A DNA stretch of 9,801 nucleotides from Thermoplasmata archaeon (lineage in GTDB: Archaea; Thermoplasmatota; E2; DHVEG-1): assembly GCA_003649845.1 (NCBI GenBank), contig QMTB01000038.1, positions 1 through 9,801 of the forward strand, in the 5' to 3' direction. Below, in pieces: positions 1-5,777 of this stretch. The notes beneath the pieces are model-generated. The model made no database searches. It saw nothing but the letters and a program-made list of their open reading frames with translations, and was not told the DNA's origin. The translations under genes were made by a program, and so were the position numbers. Position 1 is the stretch's first letter; each line of letters opens with the position of its first letter.

Positions 1-1266
1 AGGTAAACCATTGGTATCCCACTTTATATTTAAATCCTGTTGATCTAGGAATCCATCTCCAGAGACCACTATCATCTTCTTAAACCAAGGTTTATCACTA
101 GGAGACGTTGACTCATATCTTATAATTTTATTTACCACTGTTTTAACCTCATCTACGCTTCTACAAGCAAGTCTACCTAAAGCAACATCTGGATAGAAAT
201 CTAAACCAGTGTCATTCTCTACACCTGGTTTACCCCAAGCAGCAAATATCCCATCATTATTATGATCCCAGCTTTCAAATTCTCCACCCTCTCTATATAT
301 ATCAGCATAGTAGAGATCACTTATAATGCCAGGATCATGAATAGTCTCCTCAGAAAGTGGGAACCTTGGAGAATCATATAGATTAGTGTATCTAACCGGT
401 AAATACCAATCTCTACTGCCTTGATTAGCATCATCTCTGGGCTTACTATAGATCATAGATTTAAGTCCACCTACTAGCAATACATATTTGATAACCCATT
501 GTTCCAAAGCATCTTTAATGAAATATTTTATTTGCTCTGGTTTATCTCTACCTTGATATTCTTGATATATTTCCTCAGTGGTTTTTAAAATAGTTTTAAC
601 ACCCATATTGTTTTTATGATCTATAAGTGGTTGTAATGCCTGTGAGAATACCTGTGGTGCTATGATTACTAGATCATACTGTGATGTCTCTGGAAATGGA
701 TTATAATCCGGTTGATCATAAATAATGGTTATATCTGCATTTTCTAGAACCTCTAGCATATCTTTACTGGGAACATATCTAACTGGGAATATATGGAGAG
801 AGACAAATGTTACATGTTCATTATTTTTATTTAAACCACATCCTATACGATATTGGTACCATTCTGCTGGATAGGGTTTATTACTTCTATATACCATCTC
901 ATCTTTATAATAAGGTATTATACCATCATAAGATAATGGTAATGCTAGAGGAGTAGGAGCTACCTTGCTATCTATAGGCATATTATAAATCTCCCCTGGT
1001 TTAAACGATATTTTTATATTTTTTACTCCAAAAGGTAATTCTATATTTTTAATTATCATTGGAAGCATCGGTTTACCAGGAGAAAGTAGATAACTCTCCA
1101 CTCCTTCAAGATGAACTTCAATAGCATTATTCTCTTTAATCAATTTCATTTGAGGGAAGGAATCAAATCTTATACTTATCTGATTCGTAGTTTCCTGGCT
1201 ATTAACAGCTCCAAAACCACTGATAATTATTATCCCAACTGCCATAAAGGCTACTAGTTTTTTCAT
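1..1266 (-). CDS. Secreted gingipain-like peptidase (C25 family), N-terminal part
   Basis: The reading frame is open for 422 codons from ATG at 1266 to the left window edge, so the C-terminus is missing. The start is supported by AAAAGGAGG upstream and by an N-terminal signal peptide: MKK, a hydrophobic stretch at residues 4-20, and a likely cleavage near AVNSQ (20-24). Residues 25-185 resemble the C25 propeptide region (SPGKPMLPM at 62-70). The catalytic-region fold begins at YDLVIIAPQVF (197-207), followed by a helix containing LIDHKNNMGVKT, the VLLVGG strand (262-267), and YPDVALGRL (358-366), a pattern typical of archaeal C25 proteins. WDHNNDGIF (333-341) looks like an acidic DxNxDG calcium-binding loop. 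The catalytic His and Cys of the family lie further downstream and cannot be checked. The likely role is extracellular protein degradation for peptide scavenging, which is inference. It has no evident link to the hydrogenase genes. Family call is fairly sure; activity is unproven. Confidence 0.85.
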   Translation of the reverse strand, partial: MKKLVAFMAVGIIIISGFGAVNSQETTNQISIRFDSFPQMKLIKENNAIEVHLEGVESYLLSPGKPMLPMIIKNIELPFGVKNIKISFKPGEIYNMPIDSKVAPTPLALPLSYDGIIPYYKDEMVYRSNKPYPAEWYQYRIGCGLNKNNEHVTFVSLHIFPVRYVPSKDMLEVLENADITIIYDQPDYNPFPETSQYDLVIIAPQVFSQALQPLIDHKNNMGVKTILKTTEEIYQEYQGRDKPEQIKYFIKDALEQWVIKYVLLVGGLKSMIYSKPRDDANQGSRDWYLPVRYTNLYDSPRFPLSEETIHDPGIISDLYYADIYREGGEFESWDHNNDGIFAAWGKPGVENDTGLDFYPDVALGRLACRSVDEVKTVVNKIIRYESTSPSDKPWFKKMIVVSGDGFLDQQDLNIKWDTNGLP

Positions 1267-1274
1267 CTCGTTTG

Positions 1275-1283
1275 CCTCCTTTT
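1275..1283 (-). promoter_or_regulatory. Ribosome binding site of the C25 peptidase gene
   Basis: On the minus strand this reads AAAAGGAGG, 8 nt before ATG at 1266. It is a near-perfect complement of the 16S rRNA 3' end and fixes the start codon. Confidence 0.8.
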
Positions 1284-1313
1284 CTAAGACTATTATTAAA
1301 AATGATTAAACAA

Positions 1314-1343
1314 CATTTAAATTTTACTAATGATATATATTTT
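1314..1343 (-). promoter_or_regulatory. Candidate promoter region for the C25 peptidase gene
   Basis: The 96-bp gap between the hycI stop and the peptidase start holds two AT-rich boxes on the minus strand: ATATATAT (about 1333-1340) preceded by an A-run, and ATTTAAAT (about 1315-1322). Either fits an archaeal TATA box, and transcription starting about 26 nt downstream would give a 28-45 nt leader that contains the ribosome binding site. No T-run terminator follows hycI on this strand, so read-through from hycI is also possible. Composition is too AT-rich for a firm call. Confidence 0.35.
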
Positions 1344-1362
1344 TTGTTAGGATATTTTAAAC

Positions 1363-1806
1363 CTACTTTTTATTTAGCTGTTTAATTTTATCTATTTCAT
1401 CATTTATTATTAGATCTACAAGTTTCCTACCACTCTCCTCTACTTCCTTCGAAAGTACACCACTCATAGTTTTAGGTTGTATCCCAATGATTATCACTTG
1501 ATTTATATATTGTTTTAGATACCTAATTAGTATAGATAGTGGTATACCATGTGTGCTAATATGCATCTCACCAATAGCATCCTCCGGTATAATTCTTATA
1601 TCGCCAGCCTGTAAACCCATGTCCACTGCATCAACTATGACTAGTTTATCTGGTTGATATTGTTTTATCGTACCTGTATAATTCTCCGGAGTTGTTTCAG
1701 CATTAATAACTTCTCTATTACTTTCTTCTAGCAAATCCGCTATAAATGGTCCTATTCCATCATCTCCACCATCTCTATTACCAATACACATTACTAGAAG
1801 TCTCAT
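1363..1806 (-). CDS. hycI: Hydrogenase maturation endopeptidase, HycI type
   Basis: This nickel-dependent protease removes the C-terminal tail of a [NiFe]-hydrogenase large subunit after nickel insertion, in the cytoplasm. Starting at ATG 1806 the protein has 147 residues, close to the usual ~155. It opens with the family hallmark, LLVMCIGN then GDDGIGP. Asp16, Asp62 (VDAVDMG) and His86 (STHGIPL) match the nickel-sensing residues known for HycI/HybD (D16, D62, H90 in E. coli HycI). Further HycI-like stretches are GDIRIIPEDAIGEM and VIIIGIQPK. The frame extends to a GTG at 1896, but that adds 30 residues with no homology and no ribosome binding site, whereas AAGGA lies 4 nt before 1806. It is divergent from hypE and the hydrogenase operon. 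Its probable substrate is the large subunit at 4158-5378, which has a HycE-like tail. Confidence 0.9.
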   Translation of the reverse strand: MRLLVMCIGNRDGGDDGIGPFIADLLEESNREVINAETTPENYTGTIKQYQPDKLVIVDAVDMGLQAGDIRIIPEDAIGEMHISTHGIPLSILIRYLKQYINQVIIIGIQPKTMSGVLSKEVEESGRKLVDLIINDEIDKIKQLNKK

Positions 1807-1810
1807 TATA

Positions 1811-1815
1811 TCCTT
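1811..1815 (-). promoter_or_regulatory. Ribosome binding site supporting the internal hycI start
   Basis: On the minus strand this reads AAGGA, 4 nt upstream of ATG at 1806. It is modest in strength and closely spaced, but no comparable signal precedes the in-frame GTG at 1896. Confidence 0.45.
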
Positions 1816-1891
1816 AGATATCTTTTCCAATAGAAATATCTTATCTAACTCATAAACAATGATATCTAAAAAGTTATCGCGAGAAATCGTT

Positions 1892-1920
1892 ACCACAAAA
1901 AGAAAATATCACCACAAAAA
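1892..1920. repeat. Two direct ACCACAAAAA repeats, 19 bp apart
   Basis: Exact 10-bp copies at 1892-1901 and 1911-1920 are spaced start to start by 19 bp, close to two helical turns, so a dimeric regulator could contact the same face. The motif lies upstream of the preferred hycI start. AT-rich composition makes chance occurrence possible. Confidence 0.4.
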
Positions 1921-2043
1921 ACCTATATTCTATATCCACCGTTTGTTTATATCACTATAAATCTTAGTTCAACCACTGGTATTTATACGCAAACATTTTT
2001 CAGCGATTTCATAGCCAATTTAGAGCCAAAAGAAATGGTAACA

Positions 2044-2051
2044 CTTAAAAT
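2044..2051 (+). promoter_or_regulatory. Candidate TATA box for a leaderless hypE transcript
   Basis: CTTAAAAT is centred about 29 nt before the hypE ATG. No Shine-Dalgarno sequence precedes that ATG, which fits a leaderless or nearly leaderless archaeal mRNA starting close to 2077. The alternative box at 1956-1963 would give a leader of about 90 nt. Confidence 0.4.
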
Positions 2052-2076
2052 CTATCTACTCTTCTAAATCCTTATT

Positions 2077-3120
2077 ATGTCTGATAAAATACAAGCAGCC
2101 CATGGTGCTGGTGGAGAAAAAATGGATCAACTTATCAAGCAATATGTTCTAAAATCTTTTTATTCTTCATCAGCAGAGATACCTTTAGATACGCTTGATG
2201 ATGCAGCTGTTATAGAAGATATTGTTTTCTCTACAGATTCACATACAGTACATCCCCTCTTCTTCCCAGGTGGGGATATAGGCACTTTAGCTGTAGCTGG
2301 AACGATAAATGATGTTGCAGTTCTTGGAGCTAAACCCATTGCTCTCTCTGCTGCCTTTATAATAGAAGAAGGTTTATCATTTGAATTATTTGAAAGAATA
2401 GTCAACAGTATGGGCGAATCCTCTAGAAACGCAGATGTCCCAATTATAACAGGGGATACAAAAGTGGTGGAGAGAAATGCTATACAAGAATTTATGATCA
2501 ATACCAGTGGAATTGGAAAGAGGACAAAGTTGTTAGATGAAAATATTGAGGAGGTTAAACGTTATAGGGATTTTAAAAGCAGATGGCTTTTAGATTCTAA
2601 TCTTAAACCAGGTGATAAACTTATATTATCTGGTAATATAGGTGAACATGGAACTGCTCTACTCTCTATTAGATATGGTTTTGAAACAAATATAAAATCT
2701 GATGTTGCACCTATTCATAGACTTGTTGAAACTGCATTAGAGGAAGGTGGTATAGTATCTGCAAAGGATCCTACTAGAGGTGGTCTTGCAAATACGGTTA
2801 ATGAGTTTAGTGAGAAATCTAATGTTGGAATTATATTATATGAAGATTCGATACCTATACCTACTGCTGTACATGCTGCATGTGATATGCTAGGTATTGA
2901 TCCTTTAGAGATTGGAAATGAAGGTAAAGTTGTTTTTGGAATAGTTAACGAGAAGGCGGAAGATGTCCTTAAGAAACTTCGGAGACATCCTTTAGGTAGA
3001 AACGCTTCTATTATAGGAGAGGTAACAGATAAAATAAATGGTGTAATACTTGAAACAACTGTTGGAGGTAAACGTATTCTTCAGAAACCTATTGGTGATC
3101 CTATACCAAGAATCTGCTGA
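2077..3120 (+). CDS. hypE: Hydrogenase expression/formation protein HypE
   Basis: HypE dehydrates the carbamoyl group that HypF places on its C-terminal cysteine to a thiocyanate, using ATP, and so supplies cyanide ligands for the Fe of [NiFe]-hydrogenases. The 347-residue protein has the PurM/AIR-synthase-like layout: HGAGG (9-13), LDTLDDAAVI (38-46), the ATP-binding core around FSTDSHTVHP and GGDIGTLAVAGTINDVAVLGA (51-85), ITGDTKVVE (124-132), KDPTRGGLANTVNE (230-243), and the diagnostic C-terminal PRIC with the acceptor Cys347. Residues about 152-175 (KRYRDFKSRW within) look longer than in E. coli HypE. The ATG at 2077 has no ribosome binding site, unlike the structural genes behind it. 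It is followed after 74 bp by the hydrogenase small-subunit gene on the same strand. The identification is secure. Confidence 0.96.
   Translation: MSDKIQAAHGAGGEKMDQLIKQYVLKSFYSSSAEIPLDTLDDAAVIEDIVFSTDSHTVHPLFFPGGDIGTLAVAGTINDVAVLGAKPIALSAAFIIEEGLSFELFERIVNSMGESSRNADVPIITGDTKVVERNAIQEFMINTSGIGKRTKLLDENIEEVKRYRDFKSRWLLDSNLKPGDKLILSGNIGEHGTALLSIRYGFETNIKSDVAPIHRLVETALEEGGIVSAKDPTRGGLANTVNEFSEKSNVGIILYEDSIPIPTAVHAACDMLGIDPLEIGNEGKVVFGIVNEKAEDVLKKLRRHPLGRNASIIGEVTDKINGVILETTVGGKRILQKPIGDPIPRIC
2549..2565 (+). repeat. 17-bp repeat copy 1, inside hypE
   Basis: AGGAGGTTAAACGTTAT here is identical to 3180-3196, where it forms the ribosome binding site and start of the small-subunit gene. In hypE it is translated as EEVKRY and lies in the segment that looks longer than in E. 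coli HypE. The base after it is A, giving ATA rather than ATG, so it does not create a start codon. Confidence 0.75.
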
Positions 3121-3131
3121 TTCTCCATAAT

Positions 3132-3140
3132 ATTTTAATA
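3132..3140 (+). promoter_or_regulatory. Possible internal promoter ahead of the structural genes
   Basis: The 74-bp gap between hypE and the small-subunit gene contains an AT-rich TTTTAATA-like box. A start about 26 nt downstream would give a leader of roughly 33 nt carrying the strong ribosome binding site. The same gap has several short T-runs that could instead attenuate upstream transcription. Evidence is composition only. Confidence 0.3.
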
Positions 3141-3176
3141 CTCTTTTAGATTACAACACTTTTGTTATTTAATTCG

Positions 3177-3186
3177 AAAAGGAGGT
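3177..3186 (+). promoter_or_regulatory. Strong ribosome binding site fixing the small-subunit start
   Basis: AAAAGGAGGT lies 8 nt before ATG 3195. It decides against the upstream in-frame TTG at 3162, whose extra 11 codons would be read through this site. Confidence 0.85.
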
Positions 3187-3196
3187 TAAACGTTAT
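3180..3196 (+). repeat. 17-bp repeat copy 2, over the small-subunit start
   Basis: AGGAGGTTAAACGTTAT spans the Shine-Dalgarno sequence and the first two bases of ATG 3195. It is identical to 2549-2565 within hypE, 631 bp upstream. Confidence 0.75.
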
Positions 3197-3632
3197 GGCA
3201 AAGGGACTCCCTAAAGCTTTTAAGAAATCTCTATGGGTGTACCATATTAATTCTGGGTCATGTAATGGTTGCGATATTGAGATTATAGCAGCGCTTTGTC
3301 CTAGATATGATGCTGAAAGATTTGGAATTAAACTAGTTGGTTCTCCTAGACATGCAGATGTATTACTTATAACAGGACCTGTTACTAGACAGATGGTGGA
3401 TAAGGTTAAAAGAGCATACGAACAAATGCCGGATCCAAAAGCTGTTATAGTTGTTGGCAACTGTGGTAACACAGGGGATGTATTTTATGAGTCATACAAT
3501 CTAGTTGGACCAATTGATAACATTATACCAGTTGATGTCCATGTTATAGGTTGTGCACCTAGACCAGAGAATATAATATATGGTGTGATAAAAGCTTGGA
3601 CTAAACTTGAAACATTGGAGGCGAAAAAATGA
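3195..3632 (+). CDS. Group 4 [NiFe]-hydrogenase small subunit (NuoB/MbhJ/EchC-like)
   Basis: This short electron-transfer subunit carries the [4Fe-4S] cluster next to the Ni-Fe site and passes electrons between it and the ferredoxin-like subunit. The 145-residue protein has the compact NuoB-type fold, lacking the extra clusters of uptake-type small subunits. Cluster ligands are visible as C23-x-x-C26 (SCNGC), C90 (VVGNC) and C120 (GCAPRPE). Cys35 is an additional cysteine. The ATG at 3195 is chosen because AAAAGGAGGT lies just upstream; a longer frame from TTG 3162 would read through that site. The stop overlaps the next start in ATGA. The partners are the NuoC- and NuoD-like subunits directly downstream. 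Group 4 membership is certain from the whole set; the exact subgroup (Mbh, Ech or 4g-like) cannot be settled by eye. Confidence 0.93.
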   Translation: MAKGLPKAFKKSLWVYHINSGSCNGCDIEIIAALCPRYDAERFGIKLVGSPRHADVLLITGPVTRQMVDKVKRAYEQMPDPKAVIVVGNCGNTGDVFYESYNLVGPIDNIIPVDVHVIGCAPRPENIIYGVIKAWTKLETLEAKK

Positions 3633-4165
3633 AGAGATTATCACCTGAGGAGATAGTTGATCAATTTAAAGAAAAATTTGGTGATAATATCAAGGATTCT
3701 TCTATTAAAACATATCATATTGGTCCTAAAAAAATAGAATTACCTGACCTATGGATTACAGTGGATAGATCTGTGTTTAAAGAAACAGTTAGATACCTGA
3801 TAACTCTAGAGAAATATCCTCATCTTGCAGTTATCTCGGGATATGATGCTGGTGATACAATTAATCTCATATATCATTTCTTCATCTATTTTGGAGAAAA
3901 AAGAAGAGAACAATCTATTAACATCGTAGTTCCACTGCCTAAATCAAATCCAGTTGTTGATACTATCTCAGATATAATTCCAGGGGCTTTAATCTCAGAA
4001 CAAGAGAAACAAGAAATGTTAGGTGTGAAAATTAAGGATATACCTAAAGATTCAAGAGTTTTCATCTCAGAAGACTTCCCGGAGGATAAATATCCATGGA
4101 GAAAGGATGAGAAAGGAGTAGATGATATAGCTAGGAATCTACATGAGGTGGAAAAAGATGAATAA
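3629..4165 (+). CDS. Group 4 hydrogenase NuoC-like subunit (MbhK/EchD-like)
   Basis: This is a 178-residue protein of the 30-kDa complex I subunit family, which packs against the large subunit in group 4 hydrogenases and complex I and holds no cofactor. Supporting signs are its position between the NuoB- and NuoD-like genes; a central region with ELPDLWITVDRS, a KYPHLAVISGYDAGD segment and IYHFFIY (the usual beta-sheet core with a conserved Asp-rich turn); and a C-terminal PEDKYPWRKDEKG, similar to the 'FP..YPWR' tail seen in archaeal Mbh/Ech homologues. It starts at ATG 3629, overlapping the previous stop by 4 nt, with GGAGG 7 nt upstream, so translation is likely coupled. It is somewhat longer than minimal EchD proteins. 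No cysteines were noticed in the protein, as expected for a structural subunit. Confidence 0.88.
   Translation: MKRLSPEEIVDQFKEKFGDNIKDSSIKTYHIGPKKIELPDLWITVDRSVFKETVRYLITLEKYPHLAVISGYDAGDTINLIYHFFIYFGEKRREQSINIVVPLPKSNPVVDTISDIIPGALISEQEKQEMLGVKIKDIPKDSRVFISEDFPEDKYPWRKDEKGVDDIARNLHEVEKDE
4146..4151 (+). promoter_or_regulatory. Ribosome binding site choosing ATG 4158 for the large subunit
   Basis: AGGTGG lies 6 nt before ATG 4158. An in-frame ATG at 4143 overlaps this site and has no such signal, so it is unlikely to be used. Confidence 0.6.
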
Positions 4166-5378
4166 AACAATTACATATCAGATTCCTATTGGTCCGATTC
4201 ATCCTGCTCTAAAAGAACCTGTAATGTTTGAATTTGAAATAGAAGGAGAGAAAATAAAAGATGTTGATGTTCATCTAGGACAGGTTCATAGAGGTATAGA
4301 ATGGGCAGGGATGAGACGGAATTCTATTCAAATATTATATCTCGCAGAACGTATCTGTGGTATATGCTCTTATTCTCATCCCGCTGCTTTTACACTCGCT
4401 GTTGAACGTATAGCAGGTATAGAGGTGCCTGAGAGAGCAGAATATCTCAGGGTGATTCAAGCGGAATTGGAACGTATATGTTCACATATACTCTGGGCAG
4501 GTGTTGCTGCTCATGAAATAGGTTTTGATTCAGTTTTATTTCTAACATGGCAGATAAGGGAGAAGGCTTTGGATTTAACAGAGTATCTCACAGGTAATAG
4601 GGTTACAAAAGCTATTATGATGATAGGTGGTGTGAGGAGAGATATCACTGAAGATATGCTTCCAACTATTAGAAAATCTTTGGATTTCCTTAAGGAAAAC
4701 TTTGAGAAACTTCGTAAAGTGTTTTTAGATGATAAAACCGTTCAGATGCGTACTAAGAATTGCGGTATCCTTACAAAAGAAGATGCATTGAAATTATGTG
4801 CAGTTGGACCAACTACTAGAGCATCGGGTGTAAAAAAAGATGCTAGATTAGATCAACCATATTTTGCTTACAATGAACTTGATTTTGATTATGTAACACC
4901 AGATGTATTAACTGGTGAGGTAAATGGCGATGTATATGATAGAATCATTGTAAGATTATTAGAGGTGAAACAATCTATAGATCTCATAGAGCAATGTCTA
5001 GATAGAATGCCATCTGGTGAGATACTAGCGGAACCAAAGATTCAAAAACTACTTATCCAGCTTAAGAAAGCGGAGGGAGAAGCTATTGGTATAATAGAGG
5101 CACCTAGAGGAGAGGATATACATTTTGTTAAACTCGTTGGAGAAGAACACCCACATTCTTGGAAAGTTCGTGCTCCAACCTATAATAATATACTACCATG
5201 GATACCTATGCTTAAAGGCGAGCAAATTGCTGATATACCAATTGTTGCAGCTTCTACAGATCCATGTATGTCTTGTACAAATAGAGTTGCTATTGTAAAA
5301 AATGGTCATAGAGATATACTATTAGCGGAGGATCTACATAGATTAAGTGTTGAGAAAACCAGGAGGTTGATGAAATGA
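4158..5378 (+). CDS. Group 4 [NiFe]-hydrogenase catalytic large subunit (NuoD/MbhL/EchE-like)
   Basis: This subunit holds the Ni-Fe(CN)2CO centre and interconverts protons and H2. From ATG 4158 it has 406 residues. Both nickel-binding motifs are intact: ERICGICSYSH (64-74, C67 and C70) and DPCMSCTNR (368-376, C370 and C373), which separates it from complex I NuoD, where these cysteines are lost. Other family landmarks are PIGPIHPALKEP (10-21), HLGQVHRGIEW (39-49), the helix with ELERICSHILW (103-113) and KVRAPTYNN (336-344). After Arg376 comes a 30-residue tail ending LSVEKTRRLMK, very like the tail HycI removes from E. coli HycE (known cleavage after an Arg in the same motif), so processing is likely. 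It overlaps the NuoC-like gene by 8 nt and the ferredoxin gene by 4 nt. The substrate direction (H2 evolution from reduced ferredoxin) is inference. Confidence 0.96.
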   Translation: MNKTITYQIPIGPIHPALKEPVMFEFEIEGEKIKDVDVHLGQVHRGIEWAGMRRNSIQILYLAERICGICSYSHPAAFTLAVERIAGIEVPERAEYLRVIQAELERICSHILWAGVAAHEIGFDSVLFLTWQIREKALDLTEYLTGNRVTKAIMMIGGVRRDITEDMLPTIRKSLDFLKENFEKLRKVFLDDKTVQMRTKNCGILTKEDALKLCAVGPTTRASGVKKDARLDQPYFAYNELDFDYVTPDVLTGEVNGDVYDRIIVRLLEVKQSIDLIEQCLDRMPSGEILAEPKIQKLLIQLKKAEGEAIGIIEAPRGEDIHFVKLVGEEHPHSWKVRAPTYNNILPWIPMLKGEQIADIPIVAASTDPCMSCTNRVAIVKNGHRDILLAEDLHRLSVEKTRRLMK

Positions 5379-5776
5379 AATTCTCTATGATACCACAAGT
5401 AATATCTCAGATGTTTAAACATCCTTTCACTAATTTATTCCCTGCTAAATATGTACCACCATCGGTTACAAAATTCTTAGAAGATGTTAAAGCTGGAAAA
5501 GCTAAAATCATTCCACCAGTAGAAACACCAGAAGGTTTTAGAGGAAAGATACAATATGATAGAGAAAAATGTATTGGTTGTAAATTATGTATCAAAGTTT
5601 GTCCATCTGGTGCTATAGAGTTTAAACCAGAGGAGAAAAAAATTAGAATTTACCTGGCTAGATGTACTTTTTGTAGTCAATGTAACGATATCTGCCCCGT
5701 ACACTGCCTTAGTATGAGTAATGAGTTTCTATTAGCAGATGCGGATAAATATTCTAAAGATCTAATTGTGGAATAA
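5375..5776 (+). CDS. Hydrogenase 2x[4Fe-4S] ferredoxin-like subunit (NuoI/MbhN/EchF-like)
   Basis: This electron-relay subunit probably takes electrons from soluble ferredoxin and hands them to the NuoB-like subunit. It has 133 residues. Two classical cluster motifs are present: C66-C69-C72-C76P (CIGCKLCIKVCP) and C97-C100-C103-C107P (CTFCSQCNDICP), plus an extra Cys111. The first ~60 residues, with a PFTNLFPAKYVPP stretch (17-29), form the N-terminal arm seen in NuoI/MbhN, which in known complexes lies along the membrane arm. Its presence argues that a membrane subunit exists somewhere. AGGAGG lies 8 nt before the ATG, which overlaps the large-subunit stop (ATGA), so coupling is likely. The stop is followed after 1 nt by hypF. 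In mbh-type operons a membrane-anchor gene would sit between the large subunit and this gene; here it does not. Confidence 0.93.
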   Translation: MKFSMIPQVISQMFKHPFTNLFPAKYVPPSVTKFLEDVKAGKAKIIPPVETPEGFRGKIQYDREKCIGCKLCIKVCPSGAIEFKPEEKKIRIYLARCTFCSQCNDICPVHCLSMSNEFLLADADKYSKDLIVE

Positions 5777-5777
5777 G

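Larger units (their letters stand above)
1807..2076. promoter_or_regulatory. Divergent hycI / hypE intergenic promoter region
   Basis: This 270-bp AT-rich stretch separates two divergent hydrogenase maturation genes. Near-consensus archaeal TATA boxes are present on both strands: TATAAATA on the minus strand (1980-1987), pointing towards hycI, and TATAAATC on the plus strand (1956-1963), pointing towards hypE. A third candidate, TTAAAA, lies nearer hypE. None is preceded by a clearly purine-rich BRE. Two direct copies of ACCACAAAAA lie at 1892-1901 and 1911-1920. I see no convincing small ORF or RNA gene here. Shared regulation of the two directions is plausible but inferred. Confidence 0.45.

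Noticed and set aside
1807..1896. N-terminal extension of HycI from GTG 1896
   Set aside because: The extra 30 residues match nothing in the family, no ribosome binding site precedes the GTG, and the conserved LLVMCIGN stretch begins right after ATG 1806.
2160..2501. Minus-strand open frame opposite hypE
   Set aside because: It is fully inside the well-conserved hypE gene on the other strand, with serine- and isoleucine-rich composition typical of an antisense shadow.
3146..3472. Minus-strand open frame opposite the small-subunit gene
   Set aside because: It is antisense to a clear NuoB-like gene and has no independent coding signs.
3886..4170. Minus-strand open frame opposite the NuoC-like gene
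   Set aside because: It is an antisense shadow with Ser- and Phe-rich content and no supporting start signal.
5407..5595. Minus-strand open frame opposite the ferredoxin-subunit gene
   Set aside because: It is short, antisense to a gene with two intact iron-sulfur motifs, and has no support.
3195..5776. Reading the NuoB/C/D/I-like set as complex I (Nuo or Fpo)
   Set aside because: The large subunit keeps both CxxC nickel motifs (CGIC and DPCMSC), which complex I NuoD lacks, and hydrogenase maturation genes surround it.
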